Below are positions 29,431 through 35,981 of a stretch of DNA of 39,262 nucleotides, in pieces. The first letter of the stretch is position 1, and each line of letters starts with the position of its first letter. Source of the DNA: an uncultured Oscillibacter sp. (GTDB lineage: Bacteria; Bacillota; Clostridia; Oscillospirales; Oscillospiraceae); contig CAJTVF010000017.1 in assembly GCA_910579435.1 (NCBI GenBank), positions 1 through 39,262 on the forward strand. Reading direction: 5' to 3'. A model generated the notes under the pieces. The model searched no databases. It saw nothing but the letters and a program-made list of their open reading frames with translations, and had not been told where the DNA came from. A program made the translations under genes and the position numbers.

Positions 29431-31154
29431 CTATTTCATAAAGAATTTCAGCAGGGCCACGAAAACGAAGATGGAGACGCCGGCAACGAGGATTGCGGTA
29501 ACTTCCGGGGGAGCCAGGTCCAGAGGACTTGGAAGGCTTCGCCGACGGAGCCGAAGAGGTCCAACAGCTTCGCCAGATTTTCGAAGAGGCTGTTGACCAG
29601 GTCGATTAAACCGCCGAAAATCTTTTCAAGGGCGGTTTGCAGAAGATTTAAGATTCCATCGCCAATGGTGCCCAGCAGTTCGCCGAGCTTGCCGAAGAGC
29701 CAGCTTAGGAAGCCTCCGCCTTCTTCCTCTCCGCCCGGGTCCGTGCCGGAGCCGCCGCCGGGGGGAATGGCGCCGTCGGTGGACTTGTATTGTTCATGGC
29801 AAAGGGAGCACTCGAAGATGGTGTAGCCCTCCTGGATAAGCTGGCCTGTATCGTCATACTGCGTGGTAACCGTCCGCTTGACCTGCCAGTTATGGCCCAG
29901 GGCGGAGAGGGCTTCCGTTTTCGTCTGCTGGCACTTAGAGCAGACATAGGAGGTGGAGCCGGGGAGGGTGCAGGTGGGGGGAGTGGCGTCAGCCGCTTGC
30001 CAATCGTGTTCACAGGACGGAGTACCGGATCCGTCGACCAGGTAGTAGATCGTGTAGTTGTTGGTGATGGTGTCCCCTTTGGTGGTGGTGATCTGCGATA
30101 TGGTGATGTTTTCGTCTCCGTAGGTGATGGTTGCCGTATCGCCGGATTCCAGGGTCACCTTGTAACTGCGGTCTGAGTAGTCATAGCTCCAATTTACGAT
30201 AGGGACGGTGGTTCCCGTGGCGGGATTGTAGAAGGTGTTGTTGGTTTCGTTGATGATGGTGGAGTTGTCTTCTACTTTGGTAATTTGGCCGTTGTCTCCT
30301 ATGATGCCGTAGTTGCCGCCGGAGATGGACGTGGGGCGGGTGTTGGTGTTGTAGGTGTCGCCGGGGAGGAAAACAGGAATGCAAATGAGTTCCAAATATC
30401 TGCTAAAACTACGTATCTCTGAAGACGCTCCTCCAATACGGAAGTGGTCACCCCCAGAAATAATTTTATCTCCAACAGCATAACCAAAAAGTTCACCTGG
30501 TGTATAACCATATTCCTGAAATCCCTGAGGAACATATTCAAGATATTCGGATAAACGACTTAAACTACCCTGCGAACCCAATAACCATGCACGCTTATAT
30601 GTAGAATTAACACTGGTTTTATAACGAACCGAAGGTGAACTTGATGAAAGATAAGAAACTAACCTATAATTTCCTGATACCGGAGCTAAAAACTCACTAA
30701 GATAGCCTGATACATAAAGCTGCGCCGAAGAAGTAGTAGAACCAGCCAAAAAAGAACAGCTAAATGTAGGGCCACAATCCGATGAAATAACCCTGCAAGA
30801 ACTACCGTTATCACTAAACCTATCTACGTTCAATCGAAAACGAAGTTCCCCAGAAGATGTATAACCCTGGGCCGGGAGGGTTTGGACGTAGTCGTCGTAT
30901 TTCTGGTTAAGTTCATCCCGGCCTACACCACCACCGAACATACCGCCAGGATTAAAACCAAGATAGGCAGAATCCGGAGCAGAAGGATTAACAGATTTCC
31001 ATTCCTGAAACTTGCTATATGCAAAATATAAAGGACTTACACTCTGCCAAAATTCATCGGAGAAATCCGCAGACGCATAAGTAGGAATTGCCGCCACAGA
31101 CAAAACTATTGCCGCCAAAAGGCCAGAAAAAATCTTAAATGCTTTTTTCTGCAT
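29431..31154 (-). CDS. Secreted modular protein with frameshifted C-terminal membrane anchor (pIII-like)
   Basis: 568 codons are open down to 29448. Signal peptide MQKKAFKIFSGLLAAIVLSV to about residue 29, then a Ser/Tyr-rich N-terminal region (about 30-255). A Thr/Asn-rich stretch follows, then a Cys/His segment (about 379-465: HDWQAADATPPTCTLPG, YVCSKCQQTK, ALGHNWQVK, FECSLCHEQY). A Gly-rich linker (PPGGGSGTDPGGEEEGGG) and amphipathic helices (FLSWLFGKLGELLGTIGDGI) come next. One extra base in the G-run at 29507-29511 would switch to PPEVTAILVAGVSIFVFVAL and end FFMK at 29431, a standard membrane anchor. The layout resembles filamentous-phage adsorption proteins. The 30380-31150 part is visibly AT-richer than the rest. 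Confidence 0.7.
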
Positions 31155-31215
31155 CGATTGACACCACCTGACACCATGTGATAAACTTCATCAAAAAGGA
31201 TTGGAGGAAGAAGTC

Positions 31216-31548
31216 ATGAAAATTTCAACTATCGGAATGTGGATACTAAGTGTTATACTTACTCTTTTTATATGGCCTATAGGTTTAATTGCTATATGCG
31301 CAACTGCCTACATAACTGCAAAAGAACGCCTAGAATTAAAACAGCACAGCAATTACTACACAATAGAACTCACCCGTGAAGAATTAAACGAGGTTTCTTT
31401 TGCATTAAAAGCTAGAATTGAAGACATCAAAGAGAACAGGGATGAGGCCAATTCTCCAGAAGCCAAGGATGTTCTTTCAAAAATACTTTGGACGTGTATG
31501 GCGGCCCAAAAACAAACCACATACGCAGGACAGTCGGAAGAATACTAG
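31216..31548 (+). CDS. Small membrane protein divergent to the pIII-like gene
   Basis: 110 aa from the ATG at 31216, preceded by GGAGGAAG. One long or two short membrane segments (MWILSVILTLFIWPIGLIAI, CATAYITA) are followed by a charged helical cytoplasmic or external tail (ELTREELNEVSFALKAR). No family is recognised. Base composition is AT-rich, like the N-terminal half of the neighbouring secreted protein. The two genes may have been exchanged together; an exclusion or immunity role is a guess. Confidence 0.6.
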   Translation: MKISTIGMWILSVILTLFIWPIGLIAICATAYITAKERLELKQHSNYYTIELTREELNEVSFALKARIEDIKENRDEANSPEAKDVLSKILWTCMAAQKQTTYAGQSEEY

Positions 31549-31566
31549 TAAGAACATCAGAAGGAA

Positions 31567-31668
31567 GGGGACCGCTAGGGGCGGAAGTTCAACGAGATAC
31601 TTTTGCATCTGATCCAGGACGAGCACCGAGAGGAGGGGGACCGCTAGGGGCGGTCCTTTCTCTTTTGC
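31567..31668 (+). terminator. Terminator with an upstream direct-repeat half copy
   Basis: GGGGACCGCTAGGGGCGG occurs twice (31567-31584 and 31636-31653), 69 bp apart. The second copy is completed by TCC to give GGACCGC-TAGG-GGCGGTCC and is followed by TTTCTCTTTT, a plus-strand terminator for the 110-aa gene. The first copy lacks the closing bases. Confidence 0.7.
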
Positions 31669-31784
31669 CGAAACTTGGCCCAGAGAATAGGGACCAGCCG
31701 GGCCAGGGAGCGGCCCAGGCAGTAGGAACCGTAGGCGAGGCCATAGAGGGCGAAGGGCAGGGCGAAAACTAACAGAGCGGTCAT
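31644..31784 (-). CDS. 46-aa membrane peptide
   Basis: It begins MTALLVFALPFALYGLAYGS and ends with a basic tail (KFRQKRKDRP). One membrane helix, with a positive inside tail, and GGAGGAAG upstream. Its ATG overlaps the TGA of the preceding 52-aa gene (ATGA), so translation is coupled. The size and layout suit a phage or mobile-element small membrane protein. Its end overlaps the plus-strand terminator region. Confidence 0.65.
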   Translation of the reverse strand: MTALLVFALPFALYGLAYGSYCLGRSLARLVPILWAKFRQKRKDRP

Positions 31785-31939
31785 TGCGCTTCCTCCTCTC
31801 CTCCCGGCTCACGCCGGATCACAAGCTGGGGACATTCCAGGCCCTCGGAGATCACCAGGTCCAGGGCGGACCGGGCCATGGGCCAGTTGGTGCTTTCAAA
31901 GCGGAGCTTACCGCTTGCGTCGTAGATGGTGTAGATCAT
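31781..31939 (-). CDS. 52-aa hypothetical protein
   Basis: It begins MIYTIYDASGKLRFESTNWP and continues MARSALDLVISEGLECPQLV before a Glu-rich end. No family is recognised. AAAGGAGG follows immediately after hairpin element 4 and sets the start at 31939. It is coupled to the 46-aa membrane peptide. Same arrangement (hairpin, AAAGGAGG, gene) as at element 3. Confidence 0.65.
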   Translation of the reverse strand: MIYTIYDASGKLRFESTNWPMARSALDLVISEGLECPQLVIRREPGGEEEAQ

Positions 31940-31951
31940 AAGGCCTCCTTT

Positions 31952-32013
31952 GTAACACGGATTTTTCTGCGGGTCTTTCCGATCCGCGCGGCAGCGGCCT
32001 CCGATTGTGTTAC
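31952..32013. repeat. GTAACAC hairpin element 4 (62 nt)
   Basis: GTAACACGGATT starts and CGATTGTGTTAC ends the element. It is 10 nt longer than the other three, one helical turn. Inner GATCCGCGCGGCAGCGGCC can form a GC stem. It directly precedes the 52-aa gene on the minus strand. Confidence 0.8.
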
Positions 32014-32062
32014 GGATTGAAAATGCGCTTGCAAGGCCCCGGCGGGCTTTACGGATTGTTCA

Positions 32063-32092
32063 TTGGACGAAACGTCCTTCTTTTGGTAAAAT
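32063..32092 (+). promoter_or_regulatory. Promoter of the short membrane peptide
   Basis: TTGGAC (32063-32068), 18 bp, TAAAAT (32087-32092). GGACG-aaa-CGTCC (32065-32077) overlaps the -35 and could be an operator. A leader hairpin GCCAAT/ATTGGC follows near 32115-32133. Confidence 0.6.
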
Positions 32093-32160
32093 GACAGTTA
32101 CCACACACATCATAGAGCCAATTTGCCGATTGGCTTACCAATAAAGAAAGGAGGTCCAAA

Positions 32161-32286
32161 ATGACACAAGAGAGGAGGTGTAATATGCTTAGAGCACTAA
32201 TTAATCTTGCATCAACGCCGGGCGGCGCTTTGCTTTTCATCATGATAGGCATGAAAATCGTATCAGCAAGATTAGCGCACAGATAA
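32161..32286 (+). CDS. Short membrane peptide with two in-frame starts (41 or 33 aa)
   Basis: The ATGs at 32161 (AAAGGAGG 6-7 nt upstream) and 32185 (GAGAGGAGG upstream) are in the same frame, and each has a strong ribosome site. The core reads MLRALINLASTPGGALLFIM then IGMKIVSARLAHR, a single membrane helix with a basic C-terminus. Small major coat proteins of filamentous phages and toxic membrane peptides both look like this. No antisense RNA promoter was identified with confidence. It is the only gene on its promoter. Confidence 0.6.
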   Translation: MTQERRCNMLRALINLASTPGGALLFIMIGMKIVSARLAHR

Positions 32287-32497
32287 CTTTACCTCTGCCC
32301 GGTATGTGACAGTACACCGAGCCTTTCCCGCTGGGACCTTGAAAACGCATTTTCAAAAGATGCTTAGCTGTTCACAGAATGGGTCTATTTCTGAGGGCCG
32401 GAAGTCCGCTTCCGGCTCTGCGGGGCTTGCGCCCCGCTTCTTTGAGGGCCTCGACCGTGCATATCTCCCGACATTCACCGGCGAGGAAGGTTACAGG
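32287..32497. other. Gene-free spacer with tandem hairpins
   Basis: TTGAAAACGCATTTTCAA lies near 32338-32355. GCCGGAAG-TCCG-CTTCCGGC spans 32397-32416 and GCGGGGC-TTGC-GCCCCGC spans 32420-32437. The series of distinct perfect hairpins recalls the array at 65-313. No coding sequence is convincing. Confidence 0.55.
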
Positions 32498-32629
32498 CTA
32501 GGTTTGCGGATGATCCGCCGCCTGGAGGAAAAACGGACATTCCAGGCAGGACGGCGGGACCGGGGGAACGTCGTGCCCAGGAGGAAAGAGCGGGCACAGA
32601 TCGCAGGGATCCAGCTTGCCGGAGCCCAT
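32498..32629 (-). CDS. 43-aa cysteine-rich protein
   Basis: It begins MGSGKLDPCDLCPLFPPGHD and has a second pair CLEC, giving a CxxC...CxxC layout that can bind zinc or an Fe-S cluster. Its ATG overlaps the stop of the 77-aa gene (TGATG), indicating coupled translation. No family recognised. Confidence 0.55.
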   Translation of the reverse strand: MGSGKLDPCDLCPLFPPGHDVPPVPPSCLECPFFLQAADHPQT

Positions 32630-32862
32630 CAGGCTTTTGCCATGCCGTCGCACTTGCCGTAGCGGTTGTACGAGACGTTCACCTCGTCGCCCACTTTCGG
32701 CTGGTACGGCCACTGGTTGAGTTTAGCGTCCGTGACGAAGATACGTTCGGAGCCGTGACCTTCCCCCTTTTCCAGGGGATACGTCAGGTAAATATTCCTG
32801 CCGCTGATTAGGGACTTGTCCTCTCCGGTGAAGAATGAGGGTCTGATGCCAATGATTTTCAT
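32629..32862 (-). CDS. Small putative nucleic-acid-binding protein
   Basis: 77 aa: MKIIGIRPSFFTGEDKSLIS, GRNIYLTYPLEKGEGHGSER, IFVTDAKLNQWPYQPKVGDE, VNVSYNRYGKCDGM. The alternation of short beta strands and the closing KVGDEVNVSYNRYGK recall OB-fold single-strand-binding proteins of small phages and ICEs, though the match is by pattern only. GGAGG lies upstream. It is coupled with the 43-aa gene. In an inovirus reading it would be the gene V equivalent. Confidence 0.5.
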   Translation of the reverse strand: MKIIGIRPSFFTGEDKSLISGRNIYLTYPLEKGEGHGSERIFVTDAKLNQWPYQPKVGDEVNVSYNRYGKCDGMAKA

Positions 32863-32979
32863 GTTGCCTCCTGCCTTTCTTTTTCACGGGGGCTGAGGGT
32901 CGGCCCCCTTATTTGGTGAGGCGGTATGTTACTTGCCCCCGCCTCTTTGGGCAAGCCGACGAATTAAGGAGTCACGGCA

Positions 32980-33147
32980 ATGAACCGATCCGAATGCCCT
33001 GATGTTTCCCCGGTCACCCCCGAACTCTGGGACCGCATTCGGGCAGGGCTGAAAAAAACAGCCGGACATGGCTTGTCCGACTGTCCATTTTCAATATACA
33101 ACTTGCCGACGCGGGTTATTCCGGCGAACGATTCGCAAATCAGGTGA
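32980..33147 (+). pseudogene. 5' fragment of an unknown gene cut by an IS remnant
   Basis: AAGGAG precedes an ATG at 32980. The first 40 or so codons (MNRSECPDVSPVTPELWDRI, GLKKTAGHGLSDCPF) look native. Beyond about 33096 the frame runs through the IS5-type remnant and stops at 33147. The rest of the gene is gone. A hairpin CGGACATGGCTTGTCCG lies at 33063-33079. Confidence 0.5.
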
Positions 33148-33361
33148 AAGATATTTGCGGCGCACAGGTTGAGGTAGTAAAACGCAGCGAATTACACAAG
33201 TTTGTCGTTCTGCCACGCCGCTGGGTGGTAGAGCGTCTTTTCGGCTGGCTCGACAAATTCCGCAGACTTTGGAAAAATTGTGAACGCAAACTTTTTATTT
33301 CTGCTCAGATTCTCACGTTTGCCCTCATTGCCATCCTCATTAGAATATTTTAAACAGGCTC
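33096..33361 (+). mobile_element. IS5/IS427-type insertion sequence, right-end fragment
   Basis: The frame reads ADAGYSGERFANQVKDICGA, KRSELHKFVVLPRRWVVERL, FGWLDKFRRLWKNCERKL and ends ILIRIF at 33353. This is the C-terminus of an IS5-family DDE transposase, including the catalytic Glu region RRWVVERLFGWL. The right inverted repeat GAATATTTTAAACAGGCTC (33343-33361) overlaps the stop codon. TTA follows at 33362-33364. The left two thirds and left repeat are missing. Confidence 0.85.
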
Positions 33362-33784
33362 TTAGGGCTTCTCCGGGGGCAGGGCCTCCTCCTCGGGCTC
33401 GGAGGGCTCACAGGGGCTGACGCTGGTCCCGGGGGCGGCGGTCTGCCCGGCCTCCTCGGCGGCCTGCCGCTCGGCCTCGTTCAGCGCCTCCTCGATGAGC
33501 CCCAGCACGAACTCCCGCTGAGTGTACTTCCTTCCGCTCCGCTGAGTCTCCCGCTCCAGGTGGGCCTTGATCCGCTGGAAGAGCTCCTCGGGGATCTGGA
33601 AGGCCATCGTTCTCGTATTGCCGCTCATAGTCGTCGTACCTCCGTCTTTCTTTAAATTGTAGTATTCGATCAGCAGGTTCGTGATGTACTCGCTGGTGGT
33701 CTGGCCCGCCGCCTCTCTGGCCTCGCTGACCTGCGTGTGGAGGCTGAGGGGGATCTGAGCGCAGAGGTTCTTTTTCTGTTCCAT
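33362..33784 (-). CDS. Ribbon-helix-helix protein of a conjugative element
   Basis: 140 aa from the ATG at 33784 (AAGGAGC upstream). The two halves each look like an RHH/Arc unit: KKNLCAQIPLSLHTQVSEAR with TTSEYITNLLIEYYNL, then TRTMAFQIPEELFQRIKAHL with YTQREFVLGLIEEALNEAE. An acidic Pro/Glu tail follows. Double-RHH proteins of this type occur in Tn1549-like ICEs and probably regulate transfer genes. The stop codon lies in the TTA target of the IS remnant. Confidence 0.7.
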   Translation of the reverse strand: MEQKKNLCAQIPLSLHTQVSEAREAAGQTTSEYITNLLIEYYNLKKDGGTTTMSGNTRTMAFQIPEELFQRIKAHLERETQRSGRKYTQREFVLGLIEEALNEAERQAAEEAGQTAAPGTSVSPCEPSEPEEEALPPEKP

Positions 33785-33920
33785 TCTGCCGTGCTCCTTC
33801 CTGTTTGTTGTAACGACAGTATAGCCGGAAAGCATTGATAAAGCTATTACCAACACCACCGAAGAACGCTGAACAGACGAAGCATAAGCAACAATGGCGG
33901 GAGGCTGCCTGCAAAATAAA

Positions 33921-33958
33921 AATCACCCCCCTGGTCTGATACAGCCAGGGGGTGATTA
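33921..33958 (-). terminator. Terminator downstream of the truncated recombinase
   Basis: AATCACCCCCCTGG pairs with CCAGGGGGTGATT (one bulged base); the minus-strand tail is TTTTATTTTGC. Confidence 0.75.
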
Positions 33959-34078
33959 TGATTGTACTCCCAATTGGAAAAACGCTGTTTGCATCTTTGG
34001 AAACGTTATTTTTGGACATTAGAGGAAAAATATCCCAATATCAGGCGAAAATTTCTGATTTGCTATGCAATTCCAAAA

Positions 34079-34546
34079 TTATTTTTCTTTTCTTTTGAAA
34101 AAGTTCTTTGTTTTGGGCTGTATCTTTTTCCCCCACACAAGGTTGATGAACGGCGCGAACTCCCCCGAACTCTGATCGGCACTGTCCACACCGTTGGAAA
34201 TGGCGATAAACCGGACCCCATGCTGCCGGAACAGGACCTCGGTATAGAAGCCCGTTTGCAGATAGTCACGCCCGACACGGCTCATATCCTTGGCGATCAC
34301 ACAGCCGACCTTCCCGGCTTCAATGTCCGCCACAAGCTGTTTCCAACTGGGCCGTTCAAAGTTAGCCCCGCTCCATCCGTCATCCGTGTAATGGGAAATG
34401 TTGGCAAATCCTCGCTGGGCGGCATAGCTTTCAAGCATGGCCTTTTGATTTACAATCGAGTTACTATCCCCAATTTGCTCATCGTCACGGCTAAGGCGCT
34501 CGTATAATGCTGTGATCTTCTCCGGCTCCAACCGCTTCTCGTTCAT
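34079..34546 (-). pseudogene. tnpX: Large serine recombinase TnpX, C-terminally truncated
   Basis: The resolvase domain is intact. It includes ITALYERLSRDDEQIGDSNS (catalytic Ser19), SIVNQKAMLESYAAQRGF, HYTDDGWSGANFERPSWKQL, CVIAKDMSRVGRDYLQTGFY and FIAISNGVDSADQSSGEFAP. After FAPF the family sequence stops and 17 unrelated residues lead to a stop, so the zinc-ribbon and coiled-coil DNA-binding parts are missing. Tn4451/Tn1549-like elements use this enzyme for excision. The element can therefore no longer excise by its own recombinase. Confidence 0.85.
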
Positions 34547-34764
34547 GTTGAACTCCCTTCAAGCGGCTGGCTCGTTTGTGGTATCCCCATTGTACCACAG
34601 TCCGCGCCGTTTGTCACGGCCCCGCGCCGAATTAAATGCAGAATTTTGTCGTTCATGGTTTCCTGGGCGGTATCGCTGAAATGGACGCGCACCTTGTAGG
34701 TGGTGGACCCGATACGCCGGTAGAGAATGGCTGTATTCGCCTCTGCTGGTTGAATTGTAGCTAT
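34543..34764 (-). CDS. tnpW: TnpW-family transposon protein without a canonical start
   Basis: About 73 residues. The family core is AEANTAILYRRIGSTTYKVR, VHFSDTAQETMNDKILHLIR. It overlaps tnpX by 4 bp (ATGA) as in Tn4451-type elements. A good ribosome site (AGAAAGGAAGG) leads to an ATA codon at 34762-34764 where the start is expected; ATG, GTG and TTG are absent there. Either ATA has replaced ATG by mutation, or a farther upstream frame is used. It probably assists TnpX. Confidence 0.6.
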   Translation of the reverse strand: MATIQPAEANTAILYRRIGSTTYKVRVHFSDTAQETMNDKILHLIRRGAVTNGADCGTMGIPQTSQPLEGSST

Positions 34765-34983
34765 ATTTGCCTTCCTTTCTTGCGGTAGGACGCAACCCGT
34801 GGTATGATGTTGGTGGCAGACTTGTCTTGGCAGCAAAAGACCAGCCTCGGCTGCGTAATGTCGTTTGCAACCGAAAGCTGGCCTGATGTGCCTATGTACT
34901 TTTGTCGTGAAAGGACGATGGTTTTCACAGCGTCCAAAGCATCCTCTCACTAATAGGAGAAAAACCGGGGGCAAAGCGGAACC

Positions 34984-35480
34984 ATTTTCAAAAGGATTTT
35001 GAAAATTTCTTGAAGCGGCCCGGTTTGTTCGCCTATTTCTATTATACGGTCAAATTGGACCGAACCGCAAAAATATGGCGATAATGCAAGATTAGGCCGT
35101 TCCGTTCTCGAAAATTGCAAAAATGCAAGATGAAATCATCCCGCCATTTTGTCGTTTTGATTCTGCGAAGGTACTAACGGACACAGTGTCCGTTAGCACC
35201 AGGGGGAACGTGACCGTCATTTTGTCGGCCACGTTGTGGACAATTTCTCCGTTTGCTTTGGTCTGTGCCATTTGGCCGCTGGCCAGAACCAGAACGTCAA
35301 AATGTCGTTCTGATTGGTGGCGGTCAAAATGTCCGGCACCAGCAGAAGGAGGATCAAGATTGCAAAATGCAAACTTGGTCCCTGGTACAACGTGGCGGAC
35401 ATTTTTTCTGCGACGTTTCCAAAAATTAGAAGTGCATTTTGCGCCTTTGAACCGTCACAGCAACGTGGAGTGCAAAATGC
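34984..35480. repeat. Iteron-like region with a 23-bp perfect palindrome
   Basis: Related short motifs with core CAAAATG or CATTTTG recur, mostly within GTC...GWC or TGC...GC, at about 35115-35129, 35143-35154, 35216-35227, 35295-35307, 35321-35334, 35361-35370, 35433-35443 and 35471-35480. CTAACGGACAC-a-GTGTCCGTTAG lies at 35174-35196, and ATTTTCAAAA/TTTTGAAAAT at 34984-35006. No gene is convincing. Position between recombinase and transfer genes fits an origin of transfer or replication. Confidence 0.55.
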
Positions 35481-35613
35481 GCCTCACGGCAAGCGGGTTC
35501 GAGCGTCAATCTGACGCTCAAAGCTGTGTGTTATTGCTATCACCCCCTCCCATAACACCCTCATTCACCACAAACGAGCAAGCCGCTATGTTGTATTAGG
35601 TGAAATCTCAAAT

Positions 35614-35751
35614 TCACCCTTTACAACATACATCTTTATAGAACCGGCCAGCGGTGGCGAGAAAGGCGGTCCACTCCCGGTAGCTGCTTGTGACCTGTCG
35701 GGCGGCGTTGTCCGCCATTTGCAGGGCCGCTTGGACGTTGTTACTCCCCAT
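35614..35751 (-). pseudogene. Truncated start of the giant ICE helicase-type protein
   Basis: 45 codons starting MGSNNVQAALQMADNAARQV and reading TSSYREWTAFLATAGRFYK, after which the family sequence (expected to continue YPFxEQL) ends and a stop follows. The family is the very large helicase-like protein of Tn1549-type elements. The ATG overlaps the stop of the TTRAP gene, the normal operon order. The 3' several kilobases are deleted. Confidence 0.7.
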
Positions 35752-35980
35752 AGGCAGCGTCCTCCGGGTCAAAGTCGGGGATCAGGTCCAGACCGGCAAA
35801 GGCCATGTCGTCCATGCCGCGCAGCTTGCCCAGGGCGCTGTCGGTCAGCTCCAGCAGCTCCGCCTCGCCCGGTTCCAGATAGCGGCGCATGTCCTCCAGG
35901 GCGGCGATGGTCTCCAGGCGGGTCCCGCCTCCGCTGTAAATGCAGACCAGATTCCTCTCCTCAAACGTCAGCTCAGTCAT
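35741..35980 (-). CDS. Transposon-transfer assisting family protein (TTRAP)
   Basis: 79 aa: MTELTFEERNLVCIYSGGGT, RLETIAALEDMRRYLEPGEA, ELLELTDSALGKLRGMDD, with an acidic end. This matches the short TTRAP proteins of Tn1549-like ICEs, which are linked to transfer. It begins 1 bp after the stop of the large YodL-type gene and overlaps the next gene fragment, so the transfer operon order is kept. Confidence 0.85.
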   Translation of the reverse strand: MTELTFEERNLVCIYSGGGTRLETIAALEDMRRYLEPGEAELLELTDSALGKLRGMDDMAFAGLDLIPDFDPEDAAYGE

Positions 35981-35981
35981 A

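Noticed and set aside
28151..32013. Classical integron cassette array
   Set aside because: No integron integrase is visible and the ends do not match the RYYYAAC/GTTRRRY consensus; kept only as an analogy in the findings.
32306..32662. Plus-strand frame across the tandem hairpins
   Set aside because: It overlaps two coupled minus-strand genes with better ribosome sites and passes through non-coding hairpins.
35123..35599. 158-codon plus-strand frame in the iteron-like region
   Set aside because: It runs through palindromes and repeats, shows no domain, and has no clear ribosome site.
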